Source: Tubiluchus corallicola (taxonomy: Eukaryota; Priapulida; Priapulimorpha; Priapulimorphida; Tubiluchidae). Taken from it: DNA of 64,000 nt. The stretch is from positions 132,501 through 196,500 of the forward strand of contig JAQGDQ010000101.1 in NCBI GenBank assembly GCA_030141605.1, in the 5' to 3' direction. Below the pieces are notes generated by a model. That model saw only the letters and a list, made by a program, of their open reading frames with translations. It did not search any database and was not told the origin of the DNA. Shown in pieces: positions 21,788-34,900 of this stretch; positions within the stretch are counted from its first letter, which is position 1; each line of letters opens with the position of its first letter. The position numbers and the translations under genes are program-made.

Positions 21788-24260
21788 ACTGAACAAATTC
21801 TATTGCTTTGTTTTGTCTTCTGTTAAAACACTTTCAATAATATTTTCAGTTATTTCTCTGCAGGTTAGAAAGAACTATAGCTAAATAACTCAAGCGTGTG
21901 CTCAAACAACTGAAGTGAAACAATGCTGAGTCTAATTAGTAAGTGGGTGGGTGGCCGGTTTAGAAAGTGCTGCATCCTAGCTTGCAGGGTGGTGAACTTT
22001 TTTCAATACAGTATCATATCACCACAAACATGGCAGAAGGTAATATGACTCATATAGCCCAACTGATGACACATACGTATTTCTGCATTATAATGTTCTG
22101 TATAAATTAATTAATATAATTCTTTGACTAACCACTGTATTTTTGTGCTTGTGTTTTGAATTCTGTAATTGTTCTTTGTTCACAAGATGAATTCTGTAAA
22201 AAGTACTTGAATTGAATTTTATCATATGTCATACGTCATACTTGTATACGTTATACGAGTTCTATGTCATACTACTTGTGTCTGTACTTCTTTTTGTATC
22301 TGCATTCTACATGAAGCTATTGCCGATTTTCAGTCTGCCCGTATATATGCTTCTGCCTGGTATGCTGCATACTTAGTACATAGCACACATTACTACACAC
22401 TAGCAAATTAAATTTATGAACCAGCTATTGGTAAATAAAAAATTTCCTCATCTTATGGACACATAAACGTATTTGGCTTTACTAAAGTGGTGGAAATATA
22501 AATATTGATTCAGAACAGGTGACGTTATAGTTAACAGGAAAACAATGTACTGATAAAGAGGCTCTATAGAAAAACTAGGTTTGTAACTGGCAACAAAATG
22601 GTTTTTATGACCATGCATAGGCATTTAGAAACCATTGACGAGAGGTCCTTAAGCCATCTTCCACGAAAGTACAGATAGTAAAGGTTTGATGTAGTAATAG
22701 ACCCTTCGACTGCACAGAACTGTACTTGAGTAAACGATAACTGAGCACGAGACGTGATGGCATAATGAATTCAGTGGCTCAGGTAATTTTTATGCATCCC
22801 AGATACAAGTTGCTGAAAAGACTACCATGGAGCTAAGTTAATAGTTTTGCATATGTTTCTACAAATATTGGTTGAATTTTGCTGTTTTAGCTGTACATGC
22901 TATACAGCTTGAGCTGGAAGCACCCTGTTCAATTCAGATTTAAAAAAAATGAAAAATATTTGAATGTCCATTTTTTGAAAAAAATTACCTCCTGATGTCT
23001 ATTGTTTATCCCATATTGTCTTATAGTTCACAAAATGGCACATAAAAAGGCATAAACATAAACTTAAAATATTTCATCTTTGATAGTTACATTAATAAAA
23101 GCAAATAGTTTTGCATACTTAAAACTAATTAAATTTATCTAAGAGTTCTTGGCATAAAGTAACAACGTTTTGCTGTACAGGCATTTTTAGCTTTAATTTT
23201 TGCGTTTGAATCGCTTATGCTCACTGCTCAAGGGACTGTTATTTCAAAATGCAGTGTAATTTCTCAATGCAGATAAAACTAAAAATCATATTGAAAAATA
23301 TTAACAAATACAGTGTAGTTCATTGATAGTGCAACAATTCAGTATTTTACAGTTTAAATACGTGTACTGCACTGTAGCGTAAAACCAGAAATGAAATTAT
23401 TTTTGAAAGATCTTTCGTAGCTATGGATTAGTGTTTGCTCAGATGGGACGTAAAACTGGGCAACTTTTGTTTGCAACGGCTTTACAGCAGGTGTCCTTTT
23501 AAAGATTTCCGCGTCTGACAAGACAGGGTGTTTTATGTTGAAAAGCTGACAGACGACGGCGCGTAAATTTTGAAAAATTATTTACAGGCTTGCAGTAGCC
23601 TTATAAGAAAAGTGAGAAGTAGAAAAAGAAACAAGTTAACTGAATAACCAGAAACCTTTAATATCAAGTAAATGTTGAGTACATTCAGAGTTCCAAAATA
23701 TAATCATTAAATCTACAGAATAGCCATGGAAAAAGTAAAAAATGACGTTCAGTTGTACATTACAGCCTTTTCATGGGATGGAATGGAATTTTCAGCTAGA
23801 TAGCACAATTTGAAGAAAAGGTTCAAATTACAGCACTGGGCTGCAGTGTTGCTTTACATTGACTAACGTGTAATGTGTTAAATTTTAACGATCTTTGGCT
23901 GTATTAAATACCAAAGTCAAAGTTAAGAAACGAACCGCGTTAAACGGCATCTATGGAGATGCCGACCTAGACAACTAGTCCTAGAGACTTGATAGCGGCA
24001 AAGCAAGTTTTATAGAATAAGTGCAGATGTCGCGTGGCTGATCAATGAATAATTAATTTCGCTTGTTTGCGCTTACTAATAATGTGTTTGTGTCTGGTAA
24101 AAGCAACAAACGGTTCAGTCGACTCTTGGCAACGTGCATCAATAATCCAGAATAATCATTCTAGTAACACTTCTGTTACGTGTATCATTAACATTCGCTG
24201 ATCCGTAATGTGTACCTGAGCAGTGAAGAATATATTCGCTTCACAAATCATTAATATACG
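21788..24260. other. Intergenic, nothing recognised
   Basis: About 2.5 kb of AT-rich sequence between hexokinase and the mannosidase gene. Short ORFs occur on both strands but show no family resemblance or consistent splice structure. It must contain the mannosidase promoter; I could not point to a core element. Confidence 0.5.
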
Positions 24261-27200
24261 ATGTTCTTTTTTACCAAGAATTTTAAAAGGAAATTACTGA
24301 CAGGTGTACTTGCTTATGCAACCATTATATTATGTTTGTGCATAATGTTATTGTGGTATACAAAGGTAAACGACCGCGTAAAAAGCTCTAGAAGGCGTAC
24401 CTTCGACGTGAGAGTTGTACACACGAAAATGCAGTCATCGACTACTCGAAATAGACTTACTAGGGGCACCGATACTACCGAAACTCTTTTCACGATCGCA
24501 CAATCTTCCCAGAAAGCTCCTCAAATTAATTTTTTCAAAACGTTTGAGTCAAGTCGGAGAAATGTGGAAGCAATGAATGCGAACAGATCGTTTTTGGACG
24601 CCTCACTGGTACGTAAAAGCGTTGTGTTCAAATTATTGTAAATATCATTTACCTATTTTTTCTGTATTAATTTTGTGTGCCGTACGTATAGCTACTGTAT
24701 GTGCAATAGACAATTCGAAAATGCCTTTGCTAGGCAGCACAACACATGATACGATGACATTAAATTTTAATTCTTTGCATTAGTGCAGCACTTGCATGGA
24801 AACCCTAGATGCATTTGGGAAAGTTCATTCAGATGAAGACTTACAGAGCCTACTATATTATAAACTTAAGAACGTCGGTTGTTGCACCAATTCGCATAGC
24901 ACTTTGAAGAAATTACTGGAGTAAAAAACCTAGTTTACAAAATTGGCCAACTACAGTTTAGAAAGAGTTTACAGATAACAATATATACGTACAATTTCCT
25001 CAGGTCAGTTTACAGCCCATTAGGAGGCTTCCCAGAGGAAGAACGAGCCCGAAGACATGAAAAATCAAAGAGAGAAAATTCACAGTGCCCAAAAAATATA
25101 TTTTTGAGCTTTTCAAATTATTTGTTACACCCATGCCGTTTGGCACTCAGACTCAGAGATAGATATTTCTGTTTAATGGAACAAGGTGAGCTATTTATAA
25201 TTTGTACAGATTTTCAATTTTCTTTGCAGCTAGACTGACCAGCAACATTAATCTTTTGGTAAATGCTTACTGAGTAACTGAGAATCTTTTTGAATTTTTG
25301 TGCCATTTTATTGTGCTGCCGTACTGAAGTGTAGAACAGAGGTGTAAAATCAAAATCGCAAGCAGAAAATGAAGCCACACTTGATGTAAAAATTCTCATG
25401 TGACATTTGACTAGGCTTTGTAACTGTCATGAAACAATTGTCTACCTATACACCACACACCTTTTTCTATAATATTAAAAGTGCTCTGTCAGGATTAAGC
25501 ATGATAGCAGAGGAACAGTTCTTTTTAGCTTACCTGGGTGGGGTATCTGAGGACATATTACAAATTAGCAACAAATTAAAGCTTTTTATGGTTTTTCAAT
25601 TTATTTACGGGAATTTGCTGATTAAGATTTTACTGGGAAAATAAGTGATTGTTATTTCCTTTCCATTTGTAGATGCTAGAACAAGCCAGAGCAATTCCAA
25701 GTGGACATAGCCCCAGAATTCAACAGGAACTTCCTCTTAACTCATCCGTGCTGCCAATATTGTTTATTGTATGTCCACATTCGCATGTCGATCCAGGGTG
25801 GTTAGAAACGTTAGAGAGCTATTACAAAGGGAAAGTGCACTACATATTGGACAATATAGTTAAAAAACTAACAACTCATACAGATATGACAATGATTTGG
25901 TCAGAAACAATTTTCCTTCACATGTGGTGGAACAGTGCTACGGCTGAGGAAAAAAGCAAAATGATAGAACTGGTGCATAATGGTAGACTAGAAATAGCTG
26001 GTGGTGGATGGGTAATGCCCGATGAAGCCACAACACACTATTATGGATTAATAGACCAATATATTGAAGGACATCAGTGGTTGGAACAAGTGTTTCAGAT
26101 AAAACCAACTACCCATTGGCAAATAGATGCATTTGGTGTGTCCAGCACTTTGGCTTACCTACAGGCAAAGATGGGCTTTCGCGACATAGTCATACACAGA
26201 ATCCATCATGGACTCAAATGGCTGCTTGCCATGCAGCGAAATTTAGAATTCTACTGGAGACAATATTGGGACAAAAATGGCATAAATGACATACTATGTC
26301 ATGCCACTCCATACAGATACTACCAAATAAAGTGGACTTGTGGACCAGACATATTAACGTGTTTGGAATTTGACTTTTACTTAGGCAATCCTGAAGCTAG
26401 ATTTACAGCAAGAATTAATAATCGTAATATCAAAGCCAAGGCTCAGAAACTAATCAATCAATATAAAGAAAAAATGAAATTATATAAACACAATGTAGTA
26501 TTAGTTCCGCTCGGAGATGATTTCCGATGGTACGAAGAAGGTGAATGGTTTCACCAGTACCATAACTACAGAAAGCTTTTTGATTTCATTAATGGAGAAA
26601 ACTTTGGAGTTCAGATAAAGTTTGGAACTTTAAGAGACTATTTCAATGAAGTACGTGCACGAGAGGGCTTACTTCCTTCACCACTACCAATTCTAACTGG
26701 TGACTTTTTCCCATATTCTGAAGAAGAATCTGGCTATTGGGTAGGATACTACACTTCCAAAGCTTTTGCCAAGAAGTTTTGCCGTTATGTGGAGTCCCGC
26801 CTTAGAGCCGCAGATATTATATACAGTTTAAGCACAGCTCAAGATGGTGAACATACAGGCAATATTAAACTAGCTAATGCTAGAAGGAACATCGCACTGT
26901 TTCAACATCACGATGCAATTACAGGTACTTCACCTCATGACACTGCAAGTGATTTTAAACGAAAACTATGGACAGCACTTACGGACATAAACAATGTTAT
27001 CTCATCAACTGCAGAAAAACTAATAAAAGTTAATGACAATCACGAACAAATTAAGTTTCACATAATAGAACAAATGGAAACACCGGAATCCATTCCAAGG
27101 AAAACTGTGATAGATGTCATCGGTAAAAGTGTTTCGCTTGTCCTGTATAACAGCATTTCTGTGAATCGAACAGACATTGTGAGATTTTTAGTTAATAATT

Positions 27201-28600
27201 ATAAAGTAAGCGTGCACGATGAGAATGGTGAACTGGTGCCAACCCAGATAAGCCCAGTTTGGGTGTCGCAGGGCTTGGTACAGACAAGCACTTTTGAGCT
27301 GGCATTTAAAGCACAACTCACAAGTCTAAGTTTAAAACTGTACACCATTAAACCAGCTAAAAGTTCCAGCCAGATAAGTAAGATAAGTGTGCTTAATGCG
27401 CCAGAAGGCTATGTCGTTAATCAAAGCATATTTCCAATAACATACAACATTCAGAACTTAACATTAAAGGGAAAGGGGTTCATGGCAAGTTTTTCTAGAA
27501 AATTTGGTTTACTAGAAAGCATATTATTGGACAATGGCAATACAATAAATGTGAATATTAACTTCTACCTTTACACATCAATTGGTAGTGGCTCCTATAT
27601 TATAGGAGACATGATACATGCACAACATATTCATCAGCATAAATCTGAACGTTTGCCAATCATAAGAGTGATACAAGGAAATGTTTTTGGTGAAGTACAG
27701 GTCTTATTCAACAGTGTAATACACAAAGTCATTATTGATACTGACAAGAGCGATGGAAATGAGCCTTTCTTCCTTCATATTGTAAACACAGTCAATGCTA
27801 GAAGTATTCCAAATAAAGAATTTATAATGAGAATTTCCTCAGATATAAAGAGTAATAACACATTCTTCACAGACTTAAATGGCTTTCAATTTGTGAGACG
27901 AAGCAAAGCAGATGACAAAACGCTATCATACCCAACAAACATCTTTCCAGCCACATCAATGGTAGGCATAGAAGACCAAGCTACTAAACTTTCTGTACTA
28001 CTGTCCCAGTCACATGCCGTGACTAGCCCCATTTCTGGTGCTATCGAAATAATACTAGACAGACTGATTACCACTACTGACCATAAGGGAAACCCAGAAG
28101 GAAATCCAGTTGTGTACGAGACAGAACAGCATTTTAAACTTCTTGTTGAATACACTAACAGTACAAACCTGACATCACACTTATTATCACTAAGTCATTA
28201 CAGCCATGTGTTGTCAGCCAAACTAAATAATCCTGTGGTTGATATGCTCATTGAAGGAAATAAATCAGTGCCACAAAAACTGGTGAATTTGCCACTACAA
28301 CTACCTTGGAACATCATCCTTGTATCATTGCGTGCCTTGTCTTCTGTATCTCAGAGTCGAGCAAATCGCTATGGTATTATTGTACATCTTCCGCAACAAA
28401 ACTGTACTCAAGACACGCCAAGATTTGACCAGTGCAATGACCAAGCCAGATTTACTTTTAATAGTATTTTACGCGATATAAAAATTTTTAATATTACCCA
28501 AAGCACGCTATCTTTTCTTCATGTAATACGAGCAATAGAGCCACATGAGCTTATAATTATGAATCCTTTAGATTTACTAGCTTTCCAGTTCCAAGTATAG
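24261..28600 (+). CDS. Golgi alpha-mannosidase II-like GH38 glycosidase, divergent
   Basis: Proposed exons are 24261-24608, 24784-24920, 25004-25185 and 25680-28600 (1195 residues, close to MAN2A length). Junctions in the first three exons are inferred from phase. The ATG at 24261 gives a short basic tail and one membrane helix (about residues 12-32), the type II topology of Golgi glycosidases. The last exon holds the whole catalytic part: PHSHVDPGW, GRLEIAGGGWVMPDEA, the nucleophile in IDAFG, PLGDDFRW, GDFFPYSEEESGYWVGYYTS and QHHDAITGT. Zinc and catalytic residues known from Drosophila Golgi mannosidase II (His90, Asp92, Asp204, Asp341, His471) are all represented. Other positions differ: HND is HVD, DPFGHS is DAFGVS, and the segment that normally reads YSYDIPHTCGP is RYYQIKWTCGP, so Tyr267, Asp270 and His273 are replaced and the nearby CPW is absent. 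Cleavage of mannosyl bonds is likely; classical N-glycan trimming specificity is uncertain. Confidence 0.88.
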
Positions 28601-28856
28601 CATTTGGCCAGAGCTGCCCAACACAGGAATTGAATCATTACTCTGAACAAAATGCACATTAAATTCCACTTCTACCCTGCCATAACTTAAAGAATTATGG
28701 ACATGATTGGTGAATATTTTCAAGTAATTGTGCAGAAAATGAAAATGTTAAATTGTAATGAAAAATCATAGTCAAAAGCTCTGAACTTTTAAGGTTGCTG
28801 ACAAACTGACTGAAAACGTGTAAAAAGACTGCTTGTCGTCAACTATCCTTAAAAAA

Positions 28857-28862
28857 AATAAA
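28857..28862 (+). promoter_or_regulatory. Candidate mannosidase polyadenylation signal
   Basis: AATAAA about 255 bp after the stop, inside a poly-A run. A second AATAAA-like site occurs near 28987. Which is used is unknown. Confidence 0.4.
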
Positions 28863-31800
28863 ATTGTCACAGAAGTTCCAGCATGTACTGATTGATGCCT
28901 TGTACAATTAAAACAAACAAAAAGCAATTATTATCATTATTAACAACCTGTACATAAATGGAGAATACAAGCACTAAAACAATAACAAATAAATGTGATC
29001 ATGTTGTCAACCGATTTTTTTAAAGCCAGAACGTATAGCCAGACCAAAGAGTTGTACATGTAATTAAGTGCAAAGCCTGTAATGTTCCATTAAGTACATA
29101 ACAAATGCTCCACAGAAGTAGAAGTTAAGTATGATACTGATGTTGCATCTGGTCTACCACAGGATCAGTAGTGATAGAAAGATTATGATACAGAATGCAG
29201 ATGTATTAAGTTATAGCTTAGTTAGGTTTACCTTAAAACTTAGAAAAGCAATACAGCAGTGAAAATATTGAACTTGGTCTTTATTAAAAAAACAACAAAC
29301 ATACAGTTTGTACTTTACTGTCATTCAACAATCCCTATTATTACATAAAGGGTGTACCTCTGTACAATGAAATATTCGTAAAGAAGCATTAAATTGCTTA
29401 CTGAAACTTATTACTTGAATAGTCACTATTAAACATTTGTACAATGTTTTTTAAATAAAAATTTGTACAATTTGTACAAAACAGCTACATGTCGTAAACC
29501 TCTCACTATTGTTAGGTTCTTAATCTTGTTGTACATTCACATTTATCAAGCAACAGTGAAACGGCATGTTATAAGAACAAGTATGATGTTTAACTTTTCA
29601 TATCTAATCGTTTGTCCTGCAAATTACTATAAAATAGCTGTAAAACACATAGGAATAGGGCTACCTTTTTGTTGTTCAAAAATTACATAAATTGTAAGCT
29701 CAATAGTAATATAAAGGTGTTCATTTGCAAATAATGATTTTATTTCTTTTTGCCAAATTGAAGACTACATGTTATTAATAATTCAGCTGGATGGTACACA
29801 GTGCCTGTGGTATAATATGCAAACAACGATGACACAGCTAGTTTTCCAAATACGAAATTCATAGATAAAGGAATAATAAACCCCTGTGTCTTTAAATGTA
29901 GTACACAAGAAATGGCTCAGTGCTTTTTAATTATGGTTTGTTTTATAAAAAAATAACAAGTTCTTCTATCAGAATAAAGCAAAATTATTAACTTAAAACC
30001 AGAATGCAATTTTAAGGCAGCACAAACAAATTAAATATTAAATTGTTTGTTACGTGCATATTGTCTAACAACATGCCATAATTTCAAGTTTTTTTAACCA
30101 TGTTGCCATCAAAACGCTGCAAACTTGACAAAAATTTCCGAAATAGCCTGAATATCCAAGCAAAAGCTGAGAAGAACACTTGTCCCCTCAATAACTACCC
30201 AAACAAAAAACTTCCTGTGAAGCAAAATTTTGATTCAATACGGTTAAGTGCTTAAGAAGCAGCTTTGTCAAATGCTTCTGTACTAAAACTAAAAATCAAA
30301 ACCACTTGCGTCTAACTTTCATCATTTAAATGACCCGCTAAAGAGGGGGAAAAAATTTTGCTTGTCTTTTGCAATCATATAAGTTCCTGGGTCTTACTTA
30401 GCTCGTTTCACATTTTACACATCTGACATTGCTTACATACTATGCAAATCTTGAACTCATTTATTTTAGAGCTAAACCATTTTTCACAAGATTAATCTGA
30501 TAATACAACAGGTTTCAGATCACTGCTAATTGCAGCTTCTGATAATTACTATAGTGCTTGCTGGTTAAGTAGTAACCATTCTATGTACACTGGTAATGGA
30601 AAAAAAATCAAGTTGTACAAAAGCACTATTATAAATTTGTCTAACCTTCCAATGGCATCCACTGTGTTTGTGGCACAAAACATTATTGATGGTAAGCAAT
30701 CGCCAAAAATTCCATAAATTACCTAAAAATGACTAAGCATTAGTACTAATTAAAAACTACTTATGATTAAGCATATGATGTTTCACAACAAAATTACACA
30801 AGCTGTTTATAAAGGTCTTCAATTTTTTGCATGTTCTACTGTTCATTGTTTTTGTAAATCTTCCATTTGCTGTATTATAAAACTACACCATTTTATGTGT
30901 ACTGTAATGTGCAAAAATACTTTCATTATCGTAATAACAGTCAAACCTCTTTAGTACTGCAAAAAAGTTGGCAGTAAACAACTTTGGTATTTTGGTACAG
31001 AAAGCTCAGCAAATTCTGTTTAAAAATTTAAATTTCAAGTTTAACGCACGAGCTGTCAAACACGTGCCCTTACATCACAACTGAAATGAGAAGTGCAGGG
31101 CCTGTTTGCTGTGCAATACGTTTTCATGGTGCAGGTGCTAGTGCATATGTAATGAGAGAATGGCGAAATGCATGTAACAGTGAAGAATTAGCCATGCAAA
31201 CGCGAAATTAGGTTTCAAGGCTGGTGATTTTTATATATAGTCACTCTTGAAAAAACACTGCATTCCCTTTCAATGTTTCATAGTTTCAATGTTTTGAGTT
31301 ATGTTTAAGATTGGGTCTGGTTTTCCTTTTAAGGCATTTTTCAACTGATAACAATTTGTAAGCACACTAAGCAGAGACGAGTAGTAGCGCTACCAAGGAA
31401 GTGCTCAAATTAAACAAACATTGAAGCAGCACAGTGCAAAATCAGAAAGCAAATTACTTCCAGAAGCACAATTTACTTGCAGGATAGGCTGACTTACAGT
31501 ATTTTTAGCTCTTAAGTAGGCTTAGACTCTGTTTTGGACATTTGCAGATAGCTTTTTCTGCATTATATTTTTTGCAATACTGACTTATTCACAAATCTAA
31601 GTAAAATGTCGAATAAGCTTTAGTAAATCTAAGCACATATTTTTTGTATTTTTGATATAAATGAACTAATAAACGTTGCTTCTCTAGCTGGTATCACAGT
31701 GACCCATCTTTTCCAAAAGAAGCGTAAAGTATTTGTGCTTAGTTTTTCATACTTCAAAACTACAAGCACACATTTTAATGACAGATCGACTTATAATATT

Positions 31801-31914
31801 CTTACAAATATTGAAGGGGTACAGACAAATCCCCTACGCTCTTAGTTTCACCCTTGTAGTCAAATTATTAAATGAAATAGATAATGAAGTTGTAGCACCG
31901 CCCCCTTACCAAAG
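28863..31914. other. Intergenic between convergent genes
   Basis: AT-rich 3 kb separating the 3' ends of the mannosidase and cullin-5 genes; it should include the cullin-5 3' UTR on the - strand. Several TTTATT motifs (AATAAA on the - strand) occur, for example near 29749 and 30461, but none stands out. No gene or repeat was recognised. Confidence 0.5.
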
Positions 31915-34900
31915 CTATGCCATATAGATGAACATGTTTATATTATCTTCATCTCTCCGCATGTACTTGTGCTCGATGAGCCACTCTATTTGCTCTTTTA
32001 TCATTTTTTTGCTTGGTAGAAACATGTTCTTCAGAATCTCCACAAGTTCCGTTTGTAGCTGCGCATTTGTGATCTTCTTCCTCATCTTCATTATTTTCAC
32101 TATTGCTTCCTAAAAAATCAATATTCGAACTATAAGATCCGCAATTATTATTACTATAGTGTGGTCGGTCATAAATCGGTAAAATTTTCGGCGAAAATAC
32201 TGGTGACAGTGTCAGAAAATCTAGTTTTGAATAATTTGCTAGAAAAAAGTTTGGGAGAGTATATTATTTATTATTAATAGACTCACAGTGTCACTGTTAA
32301 TTCGATGAAATCATGATACTTAAAAGTTCTCAAGAATTACAGAAGAAGAATGCACACATGCTATGATCTAGTATGCCACTTATATATACATATGCAAATC
32401 TGTAAAATTAAAAATAAAAGGAAACAATTTCTTTTTAACATCATGAAATTAGCTTCAATGTATGACATAGCAGTTGATATCCCATTCCCAGAAGAATTTG
32501 TTGACCTAAACGTGTCTAGAAGGGCTTAAAAAGTTCTATTTACTCGCTGCTATTTATTCTGCCTGTTTAAAACGCACTCTCTCATGTTGAGCTAAGCAGT
32601 AATATGCAAATGCATGTACTCACAAATTAATTCAATGGTGTAGCACTCATATTTCCTAAATTATCAGACACATTCAACAACATTACAGAGATAATAATAA
32701 TTCAAAAATAATAAGAATTGAACAGCAGCCTATGGCACATTTAATGAAATGAGGGTCGCAAAGAAAGTGCAAATTATGTTTAATGACGAATGCCAGCCAG
32801 GTAATATAATTTTTTGAAATGCTCCTCTGGTCATAGATACTGCTCACTTTACCCAAAAAAACACAGGTACTTTTAATTCTGACACTTTGCACTATCAACA
32901 GCAAATTTCAGTAAATTTGTATTATTCTCTATATCACTGTATATAATTTATTAGCACTTACTGAATATAGTACATAAAAACCACACAAATTTCATAATAT
33001 TATGATATAATGACAATAAATTGCTTACTTACTTACTTAGTACAGTGTTTCAGTCTAATATTAGTCAGCATCAAGTACACTAATGATTAGTAACTTCTTT
33101 CTGAATTTTTTTCTGAATTTTATAACTATTGTTACAATAACGTGTAAACACATTTCAATATCATGCGTTTGCATCATTTATCTAATTTTCACAGCACCTG
33201 CGCAGTTTAGTTATGATCACATTACAGCATGTAAGCTTAAAATTAAGGTAACATTTGCAGTAATCACCACAACAACATCAGGTTCTTCAATGAGACGTGC
33301 TTAACCGACATCTGTGCAGGTCAGGATGACAAACTACACGACTTACAGCAATAGTTCAATTCAACAATTAGAAGGTATTTATCAAGACATTTGTGACGCA
33401 AGGCTTCAAAAGGGGGTTTAACTTAGCAAAAGTATTTTAGTCTTAGGCTTTTCTTTACACATTGCATTAAAACTAAAATAATTTTGAAAGAAATTCATAT
33501 ATGACCAGAAATTTTATCAAAAATAGTGTTAGAAGACAAACTGTGCAAAAAATCTGTTTGATTACTATTTAAGTTTCAGCTTCTTTTAAAAAAGATTCCT
33601 TATAAATATAAAAAAATCACATTTTTTATTTGGTGATAAGTTAAACCTCCCAGATGCTTAACACTAATGTCATTTTTTTATTTTGATGTGGCTAATAATA
33701 AAGTTTAAGTTTAAGTTTATTTTACTTTTCTATAGCGGATATCCATATCTACATGCTATAGCACGCTTTACAATGATTACAATTGTAATGTCACCTACCA
33801 CCAATATAATAAATTTACATAAAATTATAAAATGTATAAAGCAAATCAAAAACACATCAAGAAAATCAAAACATTAAAACCAGCAAGTTCTCTATTTAGA
33901 TTAAAATATCAAAAAACTTGCATTATGAACAGTGGCGGCTCAAGTACGCTTTAGCTCGTGTAAAGATAGGCTACTGTGGAACTGCAGCACCTTCTATTTT
34001 CACTCAGTAATATCAATAATATTCAATATAATAAATCTTTTTTCTTTAGTTCTTTCTTTATACTTGAGAAGAACCAGATTTAAATTTCAAATTCAATTTA
34101 CTTACATATTTCGCATCAATAATATATCATACTGGTAACATTTAATGTACATCATTGTATAATTTTAGTTCAAAATAACGGGTATAATGATAAGAATTAG
34201 TATCTATTTATGATAATACTACTGCGGTAATTCAAGAAGCTTATAATAGCTTTTAAGAATGGCTGAATATGAAATAGAAACAAGGAGGAGAATCTATATA
34301 CAAAAGTATGTAGAAAACAAATAAGTAAAAAACCAGAGCATGAGAGAGTAGTACTCTTTGTTTCACAGCCCAGCTCATAGCTCCAGCAACATGTGTTTGG
34401 CCGTTTTGCGCATGTAGCCATTCGCACAGGTCTGAGAAAAGATACTGTACGCTGCTTGGCTAGCTCTGCTGCTATGTAGAAAAAGTACTATATTTCATAC
34501 AGTTTCAGTTTCAATTGTACCATGTACCGTCATATTCTTGGATGTGATGAAGTGTAGACTCAGTCTTGTGTACTTAAATTATAAATAATTTAATCATGGC
34601 CACCTTGCATCCCCAAGAAATAAGTTCTATGACTGCAAGTGAACTTCAATAGCTTAATTTATCACATCCCCATGAGAAAGTTGCAGTTAAGAATTGTTTA
34701 AAATTTGATTAAAATCGCAACTACAAATTACAACATTAACATTACATATGTTTACTTCATGATACACAGTATTAAAACAATGACTAAAAATTTTCTAAAG
34801 CAGCACCCTACTAATTTTAACTACGAGCCGCCACTGATTATGAAGCTAAAAAATGTCTAGGAAGCATACATTTTAAACAAGAAAGTATTCAATTCACAAT

